Part shown: piece after piece, positions 46,218 through 55,586 of the stretch
Layout: the number at the start of each line of letters is the position of its first letter
Numbering within the stretch: position 1 is the stretch's first letter
Assembly (NCBI GenBank): GCA_937138495.1
Contig: CAKZPE010000007.1
Coordinates: forward strand, 62,001-126,000
DNA from: an uncultured Oceanospirillaceae bacterium
GTDB lineage: Bacteria; Pseudomonadota; Gammaproteobacteria; Pseudomonadales; Balneatricaceae
Reading direction: 5' to 3'
DNA length: 64,000 bases
Notes under the pieces: model-generated
The model's input: the letters and a program-made list of their open reading frames with translations, nothing else
Database searches by the model: none
What the model was told of the DNA's origin: nothing
Program-made: the position numbers and the translations under genes

Positions 46218-46236
46218 AGTAATAATTATCAATTGC
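46218..46236 (-). promoter_or_regulatory. Candidate Fur box upstream of AraC regulator
   Basis: On the minus strand GCAATTGATAATTATTACT matches 13 of 19 positions of GATAATGATAATCATTATC, including the central GATAAT and ATTA blocks. It would make the activator iron-repressed. Confidence 0.5.
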
Positions 46237-46437
46237 ATTAACAAGGTTGATTTAAGTAAATATGAATAAATCTGTTCATTATTTGTTCAATGCCCGAGTT
46301 AGTCTGTTAATGAGATTGTTTATAGATTGAAGATCAGCGAAAATAGCCGCCAATCATGATTAACAAAACGGCTGACAGATGATCCCTCTGATTGTCTCTG
46401 TGAGTGCGGCCGTCGCTAACCCGGAAGATTCCCATCC

Positions 46438-48024
46438 ATGTCTAATTCTGCCCTTCTTCACGAAGTTGAGTCTCGAAGGACCTTTGCGATTATTTCGCAC
46501 CCCGATGCCGGTAAAACCACCATTACTGAAAAACTGTTGCTGTTCGGTAACCTGATCCAGAAAGCCGGTACTGTAAAAGGCAAAAAGGCGGATCGTCATG
46601 CAACATCTGACTGGATGAGCATGGAGCAGGAGCGGGGGATTTCGGTCACGTCATCTGTGATGCAGTTTCCCCATAATGGCCGCATTGTTAATCTGCTGGA
46701 TACGCCGGGTCACGAAGATTTCTCGGAAGACACCTACCGGACACTGACTGCCGTCGATTCGGCGCTGATGGTGGTCGATGGCGCGAAAGGTGTCGAGGAC
46801 CGGACCATCAAACTCATGGAGGTGTGTCGTTTACGTGATACACCGATTCTGTCTTTCGTTAACAAGATGGACCGTGATATCCGTGATCCGATTGATCTGC
46901 TCGACGAGATCGAGGAGGTTCTGAAGATTGCGGCGGCACCGATTACCTGGCCGATCAGCATGGGTAAGGATTTCCGTGGGGTGTACAACCTGTATACGGA
47001 TATCGTTCATGTGTTTACTCCTGGGCAGGGCAATATTATTCCTGATGACATTCAGGTGAAGGGTCTTGAGTCGGACGAAGCCCGCGAATTGCTGGGCGAT
47101 CTGTACGATGATTTTCTGGAAGAAATCGAACTGGTGCGCGGTGCCAGCCATGAATTTGAACTGGAAGAGTATCTGGCCGGCCGCCAGACGCCTGTGTATT
47201 TCGGTACCGCATTGTCTAACTTCGGTGTCCGTGAAATGCTGGATGGCTTTGTTGAGTTTGCACCGGCGCCGGCGTCCCGTGCCGCGCTGACCCGTGAAGT
47301 GCCTGCGGACGAAGAAAAATTCTCCGGATTCGTGTTTAAGATCCAGGCAAATATGGACCCGAAACACCGTGACCGTATTGCCTTTATGCGGGTCTGTTCA
47401 GGCCGTTACAGCAAGGGCATGAAGATGCGTCACGTGCGCATTAAAAAAGATGTGAAGATTGCTGATGCGGTTACCTTCCTGGCGGGTGACCGCTCGAATG
47501 TGGAAGAAGCCTGGTCCGGAGATATTATCGGTTTACATAACCACGGTACTATCCAGATTGGCGATACTTTTACGGAAGGTGAAGAGCTGAAGTTCACCGG
47601 CATCCCACACTTTGCTCCGGAAATGTTCCGTCGGGTCAGGGCGAAAGATCCGCTGAAGATGAAGCAGCTACAGAAAGGTTTGCAGCAGTTGTCTGAAGAA
47701 GGGGCGGTGCAGTTATTCCAGCCGATCAATAAAAATGATCTGATTCTTGGAGCTGTTGGTCAGCTGCAGTTTGAGGTGGTTGTTTACCGGCTTAAAGATG
47801 AGTACAAAGTTGAGTGTATTTACGAGCCGATCAGCGTGGCGACTGCCCGTTGGGTTGAGTGCGATGATGAACGTAAGCTGGAAGAGTTCCGCCGCAAGGG
47901 GGGGGATAACCTGGCGCTGGATGGCGGCGGTTTGCTGACCTATCTGGCACCGACCCGGGTTAACCTGAGCCTGACAGAAGAACGCTGGCCTGATTTGCAG
48001 TTCCGGGCGACCCGGGAACATTAA
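46438..48024 (+). CDS. prfC: Peptide chain release factor 3
   Basis: 528 residues, translational GTPase RF3. G-motifs are intact: [18 protein letters not shown] (P-loop), [16 protein letters not shown] (G3), NKMDRDI (G4). RF3 recycles RF1/RF2 from the ribosome after termination in a GTP-dependent step. A monocistronic unit, with a terminator directly downstream. Confidence 0.96.
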   Translation: MSNSALLHEVESRRTFAIISHPDAGKTTITEKLLLFGNLIQKAGTVKGKKADRHATSDWMSMEQERGISVTSSVMQFPHNGRIVNLLDTPGHEDFSEDTYRTLTAVDSALMVVDGAKGVEDRTIKLMEVCRLRDTPILSFVNKMDRDIRDPIDLLDEIEEVLKIAAAPITWPISMGKDFRGVYNLYTDIVHVFTPGQGNIIPDDIQVKGLESDEARELLGDLYDDFLEEIELVRGASHEFELEEYLAGRQTPVYFGTALSNFGVREMLDGFVEFAPAPASRAALTREVPADEEKFSGFVFKIQANMDPKHRDRIAFMRVCSGRYSKGMKMRHVRIKKDVKIADAVTFLAGDRSNVEEAWSGDIIGLHNHGTIQIGDTFTEGEELKFTGIPHFAPEMFRRVRAKDPLKMKQLQKGLQQLSEEGAVQLFQPINKNDLILGAVGQLQFEVVVYRLKDEYKVECIYEPISVATARWVECDDERKLEEFRRKGGDNLALDGGGLLTYLAPTRVNLSLTEERWPDLQFRATREH

Positions 48025-48040
48025 GCCCGAAAGCGAAAGA

Positions 48041-48075
48041 AAACCGCTACAGTTTTAGGTTGTAGCGGTTTTTTT
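48041..48075 (+). terminator. Rho-independent terminator after prfC
   Basis: AAACCGCTACA (48041-48051) pairs with TGTAGCGGTTT (48061-48071), then a T-run to 48075. Confidence 0.88.
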
Positions 48076-48128
48076 ATGTCTGTCATTCAGCCTATGATTA
48101 AGCAAATTATTAACTCAGGGTATGTTGC

Positions 48129-48899
48129 GTGAAAATGATCGACAGCCATTGTCATCTGGATTTTCCGGTCCTGGCGTCTCAGTTGTCAGATGTATTACAG
48201 CGGGCAGAAGGTGCCGGTGTTTGTCAGTTTATTGTGCCGGGGGTAAACCGGGCTAACTGGCAGGCTGTTATGACACTGGGAGATCAGCACCGGCATATTT
48301 ATCCTGCATTGGGGATTCACCCCTGTTTTCTTGACCCTGACAGTGAAGCATCGCTGTCTGATTTATCGGATTACTTTGCCCGCTATACGACGGATATCGT
48401 AGCAGTGGGTGAAATCGGCCTGGATCTGTATGAGTCCGGCAACGATGTTGAACGGCAGTTGGATATTCTGAACCGCCAGCTGGAGTTAGCCGTTGAGTAT
48501 GATAAGCCGGTTATTCTGCATGTCCGCAAGGCTCACGATCTGATGTTGCAGCAGTTACGGCGTATGGCGCCCGGACGGGGTGGTGTCGTTCATGCGTTCA
48601 GTGGTAGCGAACAGCAGGCTCTGGAATATATCCGGCTGGGGTTTAAGTTGGGGGTTGGAGGGAGTGTTACCTATGAGCGTGCCAGAAAAATTCGCCGGAC
48701 GTTCTCCCGTTTACCGCTGGAAGCGCTGGTGTTGGAAACGGATTCGCCGGATATGCCGTTATGTGGTTATCAGGGGGAAACGAATTACCCAGAACGGACG
48801 GCGCTGGTAGCATCGGTTTTAGCTGAGTTGCGGAACCTTACTGTGGGTGAGATTGCTGATGTTACCTCGCAGAATGTACGCTGTCTTTTTCGGATATGA
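48129..48899 (+). CDS. TatD-family metal-dependent deoxyribonuclease
   Basis: 256 residues, TIM-barrel hydrolase. Metal-site motifs: IDSHCHLDF, VGEIGLDLYES, ILHVRKAHD, VVHAFSG and LETDSPDMP. Family members are 3'-5' exonucleases involved in DNA repair and D-aminoacyl-tRNA or DNA cleanup. A GTG at 48129 lies 8 nt after CAGGG and is preferred to the ATG at 48135. Confidence 0.88.
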   Translation: MKMIDSHCHLDFPVLASQLSDVLQRAEGAGVCQFIVPGVNRANWQAVMTLGDQHRHIYPALGIHPCFLDPDSEASLSDLSDYFARYTTDIVAVGEIGLDLYESGNDVERQLDILNRQLELAVEYDKPVILHVRKAHDLMLQQLRRMAPGRGGVVHAFSGSEQQALEYIRLGFKLGVGGSVTYERARKIRRTFSRLPLEALVLETDSPDMPLCGYQGETNYPERTALVASVLAELRNLTVGEIADVTSQNVRCLFRI

Positions 48900-49199
48900 A
48901 CGTTGACGGAGTGGCACTTTCTGTAAGATATATTTGAATGCTCGGAATGAGTGACTAAGATTTCGTTTGTGTATCTTTCTGTGCTCTTATTAAAGTTTCG
49001 GGCCGAATGGGCGTTAGGATTATTAACCGTTGTATTTAACGCGCAAGAGTGGACGTGCAGTTTTCTTCACTCTGCAAACTTTTTGGATGGACAGTCAGAT
49101 CTTTTGCATGGATGCAGGTTTTGTAAGATTTTCGGGAAGTTAAAAGGATACTTCCCTTATAAAAATTTAAGCAAAAGTTGTATCGCAAGGGGTTGAGTA
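48900..49199. other. Gene-free interval before signalling operon
   Basis: Three hundred bases between the TatD gene and the REC-GGDEF-EAL gene. An open frame of about 80 codons exists but lacks a ribosome-binding site and has no family look, so it is left out. The interval presumably holds the promoter of the operon; no clear -35/-10 pair was picked out. Confidence 0.5.
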
Positions 49200-50927
49200 A
49201 TGGGAAGTATGCAAACAGTCATACCCAAAATATTGGTGATTGACGATGTACATGCAAACCTGAAAGCAATGCGCGTGTTGTTAAAAGATATAGCGGCTGA
49301 AGTAATGACTGCTGATTCCGGCAATAACGGATTGGCGCTGGCGCTGGAAGAGCATGTCACACTGATCCTTCTGGATGTGAACATGCCGGGGATGGACGGT
49401 TTTGAAGTCGCTCAGTTACTGGGTGAAATGGAAGAAACCCGCCATATTCCTATCATCTTTATTACCGCATTTCAGAATGATGAAGAAAAACGCCTGAAGG
49501 GCTACAGTGCCGGGGCAATTGATTATATTCAGAAGCCGGTGAATCCGGATATTCTGCTGTCGAAAATACACATCTTTCTGAACATGTGGACCCTGCGGTT
49601 TGGCCTTGAACAGGAAATATCCCGCCGCCGTGAAGTTGAAAAAGAAATTGAATACCTTGCCCAGCATGATGCCCTGACCCACCTTCCAAACCGCCGCCAG
49701 TTGCACATTGAAATTGAGCGGCTGATCGACCGCACGACCCGTACTAAAGAAAAATTCGCCGTTTTGTTTTTAGACCTTGATGGCTTTAAACGCATTAATG
49801 ATGAACTTGGCCATGAAGCGGGGGATGCTTTTCTCCGGGATGTTGCTGACCGCTTTCGTGAACAGATCCGCAGTTTTGATGTGATTGCCCGTTACGGGGG
49901 GGATGAGTTCATTATTCTGCTGTCGGATTTGTCGGATTCACTTGCCCTGACCAACCGGCTCCGACAGCTGACGGCACAGGCTCAGTTGCCTTTCTGCTGG
50001 GAAGGAAATGATTTGAGTGCCGGAGTCAGCATTGGGATCTCTGTATTTCCGGATCATGGCACGGATGGTGATACTCTGATCAAACGGGCAGATGCTGCTA
50101 TGTATCTGGCCAAGGATGCCGGCAAAAATACTTTCCGTTTTTATACGGATGATCTGAATAAAAGTTTACAGCGCAGGTTGTTGCTGGAGCGGCATATTCA
50201 GGATTCACTGAGTAATGATGAACTGGATGTGTTTTATCAGCCAATCGTGAATATTCACGACGGTTTACCTGTGGGGGCGGAGTCTTTATTACGCTGGAAT
50301 AGCAGCGATCTGGGCCGTGTGTCCCCGGCGGAATTTATCCCGGTGGCTGAAAACTGTGGAATGATTCAGCAGTTGGGAATCTGGGTGTTGCGTCAGTCTG
50401 TTGCAACTATGCAGCAGTGTCCGGGGATTGCTTTCAGTGTTAACGCGTCGGCACTGCAGTTTAATGATAATAATTTGTGTGCTGAGCTGATCAGCCTGTT
50501 AGAAAGCGGTTCACTGGCGGCAGATAAAACCGCCATAGAAATTACCGAAGGTCTGTTGTTGTCGAATACCGGAGATGTGGATGCCCGGCTGGAGAAAATT
50601 CGCCAGATGGGCATTGGCCTTTCAATCGATGATTTCGGAACAGGCTATTCTGCGCTGGGGTATCTGAAACGTTGCCCGGTGAACCGAATCAAAATTGACC
50701 GTACCTTTGTCGCCGGGATTCCGGAAGATACGGAAAGTGTTGCATTAGTGCAGGCCATTATTGCGATGGGGCACGCACTGGGGCTGGAAGTAATTGCTGA
50801 AGGTGTGGAGACCGAGCAGCAATGGCATTTCCTCAGAGATGAGAGGTGTGACATGGCGCAGGGGTATTATTTTTCACCGCCATTGCCACAACAGGAGTTT
50901 ATCGAATATTTGCAGTGCAGTCGTTAA
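49200..50927 (+). CDS. Response regulator with GGDEF and EAL domains
   Basis: 575 residues in three parts: a receiver (residues 8-125, phospho-Asp in LLDVNMPGMDG), a GGDEF diguanylate cyclase (about 155-310) with intact RYGGDEFIIL and an RxxD inhibitory site (RSFD) five residues before it, and an EAL phosphodiesterase domain (about 325-575). The EAL signature reads ESL (VGAESLLRW). Other active-site elements (DDFGTGYS, IKID, AEGVET) are kept, so phosphodiesterase activity remains plausible. It makes or degrades c-di-GMP under control of a phosphorelay, most likely the hybrid kinase encoded next. Confidence 0.92.
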   Translation: MGSMQTVIPKILVIDDVHANLKAMRVLLKDIAAEVMTADSGNNGLALALEEHVTLILLDVNMPGMDGFEVAQLLGEMEETRHIPIIFITAFQNDEEKRLKGYSAGAIDYIQKPVNPDILLSKIHIFLNMWTLRFGLEQEISRRREVEKEIEYLAQHDALTHLPNRRQLHIEIERLIDRTTRTKEKFAVLFLDLDGFKRINDELGHEAGDAFLRDVADRFREQIRSFDVIARYGGDEFIILLSDLSDSLALTNRLRQLTAQAQLPFCWEGNDLSAGVSIGISVFPDHGTDGDTLIKRADAAMYLAKDAGKNTFRFYTDDLNKSLQRRLLLERHIQDSLSNDELDVFYQPIVNIHDGLPVGAESLLRWNSSDLGRVSPAEFIPVAENCGMIQQLGIWVLRQSVATMQQCPGIAFSVNASALQFNDNNLCAELISLLESGSLAADKTAIEITEGLLLSNTGDVDARLEKIRQMGIGLSIDDFGTGYSALGYLKRCPVNRIKIDRTFVAGIPEDTESVALVQAIIAMGHALGLEVIAEGVETEQQWHFLRDERCDMAQGYYFSPPLPQQEFIEYLQCSR

Positions 50928-51004
50928 CAGTTGTAACGCAGCAGTAGTGTGTTATTGCCCGGCAAGCAACAAGAACAGCATTTATTAAGACGGATCTGAA
51001 TATC

Positions 51005-54000
51005 ATGACAATTAAACGGCTAATACTGACAACGTTTATTACGATGTTGCTGTTTTCCATCAGCCTGGTTGCAGTGGTTTTTCTGGTGTTTACGAACCAG
51101 AAAGAGCTCATTCAAAGTTACGAAAACCGTTATCACTCCTATCTGCTGGCTGATCAGCTGCGGCAAAGCTCTGATGATCTGACCCGGTTTGCCAGAACTT
51201 ATGCGATTACCGGCGATGAGCGTTATCAGCAGTATTACCATGATGTGCTCGATATCCGTGAAGGCAAAAAGCCCCGCCCGGAAGCGTATGAACGTATTTA
51301 CTGGGATTTTTTTGCTGCCCGTGATGTAGCGCCCCGCCGGGACGGACAGACGGAGTCGCTGCACAGGCTGATGGAAAAAGCGGGTTTTGGTGAGGCAGAG
51401 TTGGAGAAGCTGGCACAGGCGGAAGTTAATTCTAACGGTTTGGTACGGACGGAAGAAATTGCGATGCATGCCATCGTCGGGCAATACCCGGATGCGCAGG
51501 GGGATTTTACCCTTTCCGGTGAGCCGGATCTGGAAGTGGCTACCGAGTTACTGCATAACCGTGATTATCATCTGGAAAAAGAGCGGATTATGCGACCGCT
51601 GGATGAGTTCTTTGTTTTACTGGATACGCGTACGTCCGGTGAGGTGGAGGGGTTTCTGGGGCGCAGTGACAGTTTGTTGCTGGTTCTGAAAATTATGGCC
51701 GTCGCATTGTTAGTGTTTTCTTTGGGCATTTCCTGGTTGCTGGTGCGAATTGTACTGAAGCCGCTGGGCGGTGAACCGGTCAAAATGAATCAGATTGCTA
51801 ATTCTATATCCGGTGGCAATTTTGACCTGACATTTAAGGAGAGTCCTCCGGAAGGCAGTGTTTATCATGCGCTGCAGCTGATGACGGTTAATCTGCGCGA
51901 GGCCAGTGAAGCGAGTCAGCAGCAGGCATGGCTACAGGAAGGGATGGTGTCTGTCAGTGAGGTGTTGCGTCAGGAGCGGAACATCGATGTGATGTCTGAG
52001 ATGGCTTTGCAGGTGCTGGCCCGGTACGTCAGTGCTCAGGCTGGGGGCCTGTATCTGTGGCGGGACGATGAGTTGGATGACGGACAGGGAATACTTGAGC
52101 GTGTAGCTGTATTTGCCCATCTGGATATTGGTCGTGAGAACAGACGCTATCAGCTTAAACAGGGACTTGTAGGTCAGGCGGCAGCTGAAAATACAGTGGT
52201 TGTTATTCATGATGTGCCGATGGGCTACCTGACCCTGGCATCCGGGTGTGGTCAGACAGAGCCACACAGCCTGGTGCTGGTACCTTTTTCGTTTCGTAAT
52301 GAATTACGCGGCGTAATTGAGCTAGGGTTTCTGAATCAGGCGGCTGAGTCCGTTGTTACTTTGCTGGAGGCTTTACGTGAGCCTCTGGGCATTGCTTTTG
52401 AAAACGTCACTACCCGAAATACCCTGAGTGTGGCGTTGAAAGATTCACAAAATCTTTCGGAAGAGCTGCAGACACAGCAGGAAGAACTGCGCATTATGAA
52501 TGAGTCACTGCGTTCTAAAAGCAGTGATCTGGAAGCTCAGAAAATTGCTCTTGAGCAGTCACAGAAAGATATTCAGACAAAGGCTACTGAGCTTGAGCAA
52601 ACCAGCCGGTATAAGTCTGAATTTCTGGCAAATATGTCCCATGAATTACGCACTCCGCTTAACAGTTTGCTGATTCTTGCACGTTCACTGGCCAGTAATG
52701 ATGAGGGAAACCTGTCAGCGGATGAGGTTGAATCAGCCGATGTGATTCAGGACAGTGGTAAGCATCTGCTGAAGCTGATTAATGACATTCTGGATCTGTC
52801 GAAAGTTGAGGCCGGTAAAATGCTGGCCAATGATGAAGACATTGAACTGACCCGCCTGATTCGCAGCCTTAATCATCGCTTTACACCGCTGGCAACGGAT
52901 AAAGGCATCAGTTTTTCCATTACCCGCGAAGCCGGGGTGCCGGAACGTTTTGTCAGTGATTATGTGCGTCTGGAGCAGATTCTCACGAACCTGATCGGCA
53001 ACGCTGTGAAGTTCACCGCTGAAGGTGCCGTGAGCGTCCGGTTCAGCCAGCAGCCTGAGCCTTCCGGGAGTAACTGGTTGATGATTGCTGTTTCAGATAC
53101 CGGTGTCGGCATTGCTGATGATCAGCAGGAGAATGTCTTTTTAGCTTTCCAGCAGGCCGATGGTTCAACCACCCGGGAATTTGGTGGCACCGGTCTTGGT
53201 CTGTCGATCAGCCGCGAGCTGGCCCGTCTTCTTGGGGGCGAGATTGATGTGCAGAGTAAACCGGGAGAAGGCAGTACGTTTACCCTGCGGATTCCAGAGC
53301 GAAAAAGTGCAGTGCAGGCTAAAGCAGCGATGAAGCCTCAGGTTGCTGTGACCGCTGAGGCGATGTCTGAAACGGCTGATCTGACGGAGATTTCATTACA
53401 CCGGGTAGAGGATCTGAATGGCGATGACCGGCATTGTCTGGATGACAGTCGCCCGCTGTTCCTGATCGTTGAGGATGATCCAAAGTTTGCCAGAATACTG
53501 TATCAGACCTGCCATCAGCAGGGCGTACAGGCGCTGGTTGCCGGGGACGGTGAAACCGGGCTGGTACTGGCGAAACAATATCCGATAACCGGCATTGTAA
53601 TGGACTATATGCTGCCGGGTATGGACGGTGATGATGTCATCAGCCAGTTACGGGCGGATGACGCCACCCGGCATATTCCGGTACATGTTATGAGCGCACT
53701 GGATAATCTGGCTGACCTCAGCCAGCGTGGCGCAGACAGTCAGTTGGTTAAGCCGGTCAGTAAAGAACAAATTGTCGATGTGCTGCATCAGATGTATGGC
53801 GTTAGCCAGACACAAAAATCCCGCCTGTTGATTGTTGAGGATGATGCCGCGGGCAGTCTCGCCTTGCAGCGCTTGCTTAAGCAGGATCAGCTGGAGCTGG
53901 ATTTTGTACATACCGGCAACGGAGCACTGGACGCGGTTACCCGGCAAAAGTATGTGGCAATTATTCTTGATTTGGGGCTGCCGGATATGACCGGTTTTGA

Positions 54001-54646
54001 AGTACTCAGGGCCCTGAGTGATTTACCGCAGGAGACGCTGCCACAAATTATTGTGCATACCGGTAAAGAGCTGACCAATGATGAGTATCTGGAGTTGAGC
54101 CAGTATACCGATAAGATCGTTATTAAGTCGGCCCGTTCTCCAGAGCGGCTGCTCAGCGAAGTTTATCAGTTTCTGAATGATGTGAGCTCGGATGAACATG
54201 CAGAGGTCAATGCTGTTGTCTCTGCTCCGGTCGCTGATTTGCCACAACGTTCAGAAGAGCCTGAGAAGCAGCCGGATCTTCAGGGGCGCACTGCATTACT
54301 GGTTGATGATGATATGCGAAATACCTTCGCGCTGGCGAAAGTGTTGCGTCAGCAGAAGATGACCGTGCACATTGCTCCAAGTGGTCTTAAAGCCTTGGAG
54401 TTGCTGGACGATACTGACGATATTGAAGTTGTTCTGATGGATATTATGATGCCTGAGATGGATGGTTATGAAACCATTGCCAGAATCCGTGAAGACGGGC
54501 GTTATACCGAATTACCGATCATCGCACTGACGGCTAATGCTATGCCCGGAGACCGGGAGAAATGCCTGGAGGCCGGTGCTGATGATTACGTGTCGAAACC
54601 GGTGGATGTACAGGTACTGATGACACATATGCAGCACCTGTTATGA
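51005..54646 (+). CDS. Hybrid sensor histidine kinase with three receiver domains
   Basis: 1213 residues. Two membrane helices (about 8-30 and 228-250) frame a periplasmic sensor region. A HAMP segment, a GAF domain (about 310-465) and a coiled coil follow. The HisKA phospho-His is His546 (ANMSHELRTPLNS). The ATPase domain is complete (SDTGVGIADDQ, GGTGLGLSIS). Three receivers follow, with phospho-Asp in VMDYMLPGMDG, ILDLGLPDMTG and LMDIMMPEMDG. The gene lies 77 bp after the GGDEF-EAL gene and overlaps cheR by 4 bp, so one operon and one phosphorelay are likely. Confidence 0.9.
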   Translation: MTIKRLILTTFITMLLFSISLVAVVFLVFTNQKELIQSYENRYHSYLLADQLRQSSDDLTRFARTYAITGDERYQQYYHDVLDIREGKKPRPEAYERIYWDFFAARDVAPRRDGQTESLHRLMEKAGFGEAELEKLAQAEVNSNGLVRTEEIAMHAIVGQYPDAQGDFTLSGEPDLEVATELLHNRDYHLEKERIMRPLDEFFVLLDTRTSGEVEGFLGRSDSLLLVLKIMAVALLVFSLGISWLLVRIVLKPLGGEPVKMNQIANSISGGNFDLTFKESPPEGSVYHALQLMTVNLREASEASQQQAWLQEGMVSVSEVLRQERNIDVMSEMALQVLARYVSAQAGGLYLWRDDELDDGQGILERVAVFAHLDIGRENRRYQLKQGLVGQAAAENTVVVIHDVPMGYLTLASGCGQTEPHSLVLVPFSFRNELRGVIELGFLNQAAESVVTLLEALREPLGIAFENVTTRNTLSVALKDSQNLSEELQTQQEELRIMNESLRSKSSDLEAQKIALEQSQKDIQTKATELEQTSRYKSEFLANMSHELRTPLNSLLILARSLASNDEGNLSADEVESADVIQDSGKHLLKLINDILDLSKVEAGKMLANDEDIELTRLIRSLNHRFTPLATDKGISFSITREAGVPERFVSDYVRLEQILTNLIGNAVKFTAEGAVSVRFSQQPEPSGSNWLMIAVSDTGVGIADDQQENVFLAFQQADGSTTREFGGTGLGLSISRELARLLGGEIDVQSKPGEGSTFTLRIPERKSAVQAKAAMKPQVAVTAEAMSETADLTEISLHRVEDLNGDDRHCLDDSRPLFLIVEDDPKFARILYQTCHQQGVQALVAGDGETGLVLAKQYPITGIVMDYMLPGMDGDDVISQLRADDATRHIPVHVMSALDNLADLSQRGADSQLVKPVSKEQIVDVLHQMYGVSQTQKSRLLIVEDDAAGSLALQRLLKQDQLELDFVHTGNGALDAVTRQKYVAIILDLGLPDMTGFEVLRALSDLPQETLPQIIVHTGKELTNDEYLELSQYTDKIVIKSARSPERLLSEVYQFLNDVSSDEHAEVNAVVSAPVADLPQRSEEPEKQPDLQGRTALLVDDDMRNTFALAKVLRQQKMTVHIAPSGLKALELLDDTDDIEVVLMDIMMPEMDGYETIARIREDGRYTELPIIALTANAMPGDREKCLEAGADDYVSKPVDVQVLMTHMQHLL

Positions 54647-55539
54647 AGCCTTCATTCGGTTTTACCGGATCAGCCCCGTTAGCATTTACTGACCGGGTTG
54701 TGACGGACTCAGCAAAACAGACATTGGAGCTGGATGAGCTTGAGTTACTGCTGGAGGCACTGTACCGGTTTTGTGACTATGACTTACGCCAGTATGGGCG
54801 CCGTTCACTGCTTCGCCTGATTCATAACGTATTGGCAGAGCATGGTCTGCAACATATATCAGAACTGATTCCTCTGGTTGCCCATGATCAGGCGTTCCGG
54901 CGTAGCGTGATTGACCGTCTGACGGTGAGCTACTCGGTTATGTTTCGTGATCCGGAGCTGTTTAAGCGGTTGAAGGATGATGTGCTGCTTTATTTGCAAT
55001 CATTTCCCCGGTTATCGATCTGGATTGCAGGTTGTGCAGAGGGGGAAGAGGTCTATTCCCTGGCGATTCTGTTGTCGGAAGCCGGGTTGCTTGAAAGAAC
55101 TCAGTTATATGCCACTGATATTAGCCCTAAAGCGCTGGAAAGTGCCCGGTCCGGCGTATTAAAACGAGCATTTGATGACGAAGTGGCTGAACGTTACCGG
55201 GCATCCGGCGGGAACAAAGAGCTGCGGGATTACTTCTCGGGTGTTGATGGCCAGTTACGTATTGATAAGGCAATTCTGCAGCGGATTGCGTTTGAAAGGC
55301 ATGACCTGGTTCAGCAACCTAATCATGTATCAGCGCACCTGATACTGTGTCGCAATGTGTTTATTTATTTTGATCATGTACTGAAAAACCGGGTGCTGGA
55401 CAAACTGGGAGATGCCCTGATGCCTGGCGGTTTTCTGGCGATTGGTGTCGAAGAGAATATAAGCTTGTGTAACGCTTACAACCGTTTTGATATTTTAAGC
55501 CGTAAGGCGGGGTTATTCAGAAAGAAGCTGGGGTATTAA
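54643..55539 (+). CDS. CheR-family protein-glutamate methyltransferase
   Basis: 298 residues. An N-terminal helical CheR domain is followed by a SAM domain with WIAGCAEGEEVYSLA and the characteristic LCRNVFIYFDH. It methylates glutamates on chemoreceptor-like proteins. It overlaps the hybrid kinase gene by 4 bp (ATGA). The kinase carries no obvious methyl-accepting helices, so the target is unclear. No CheB partner is present in the window. Confidence 0.9.
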   Translation: MKPSFGFTGSAPLAFTDRVVTDSAKQTLELDELELLLEALYRFCDYDLRQYGRRSLLRLIHNVLAEHGLQHISELIPLVAHDQAFRRSVIDRLTVSYSVMFRDPELFKRLKDDVLLYLQSFPRLSIWIAGCAEGEEVYSLAILLSEAGLLERTQLYATDISPKALESARSGVLKRAFDDEVAERYRASGGNKELRDYFSGVDGQLRIDKAILQRIAFERHDLVQQPNHVSAHLILCRNVFIYFDHVLKNRVLDKLGDALMPGGFLAIGVEENISLCNAYNRFDILSRKAGLFRKKLGY

Positions 55540-55549
55540 GAGGGAAGCG

Positions 55550-55572
55550 CGGCTGCTGATGCTCAGCAGCCG
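55550..55572. terminator. Hairpin between convergent cheR-like and fabY genes
   Basis: GGCTGCTGA and TCAGCAGCC form a perfect 9-bp stem with a 3-nt loop in the 47-bp space between two convergent stops. It has no long T-run on either side; a bidirectional stop or processing site is likely. Confidence 0.6.
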
Positions 55573-55586
55573 GTTTAAGGTCTTGC

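Noticed and set aside
48951..49196. Open frame of about 80 codons between the TatD gene and the GGDEF-EAL gene
   Set aside because: No ribosome-binding site, no family look, and it ends just before a well-supported start; more likely leader DNA.
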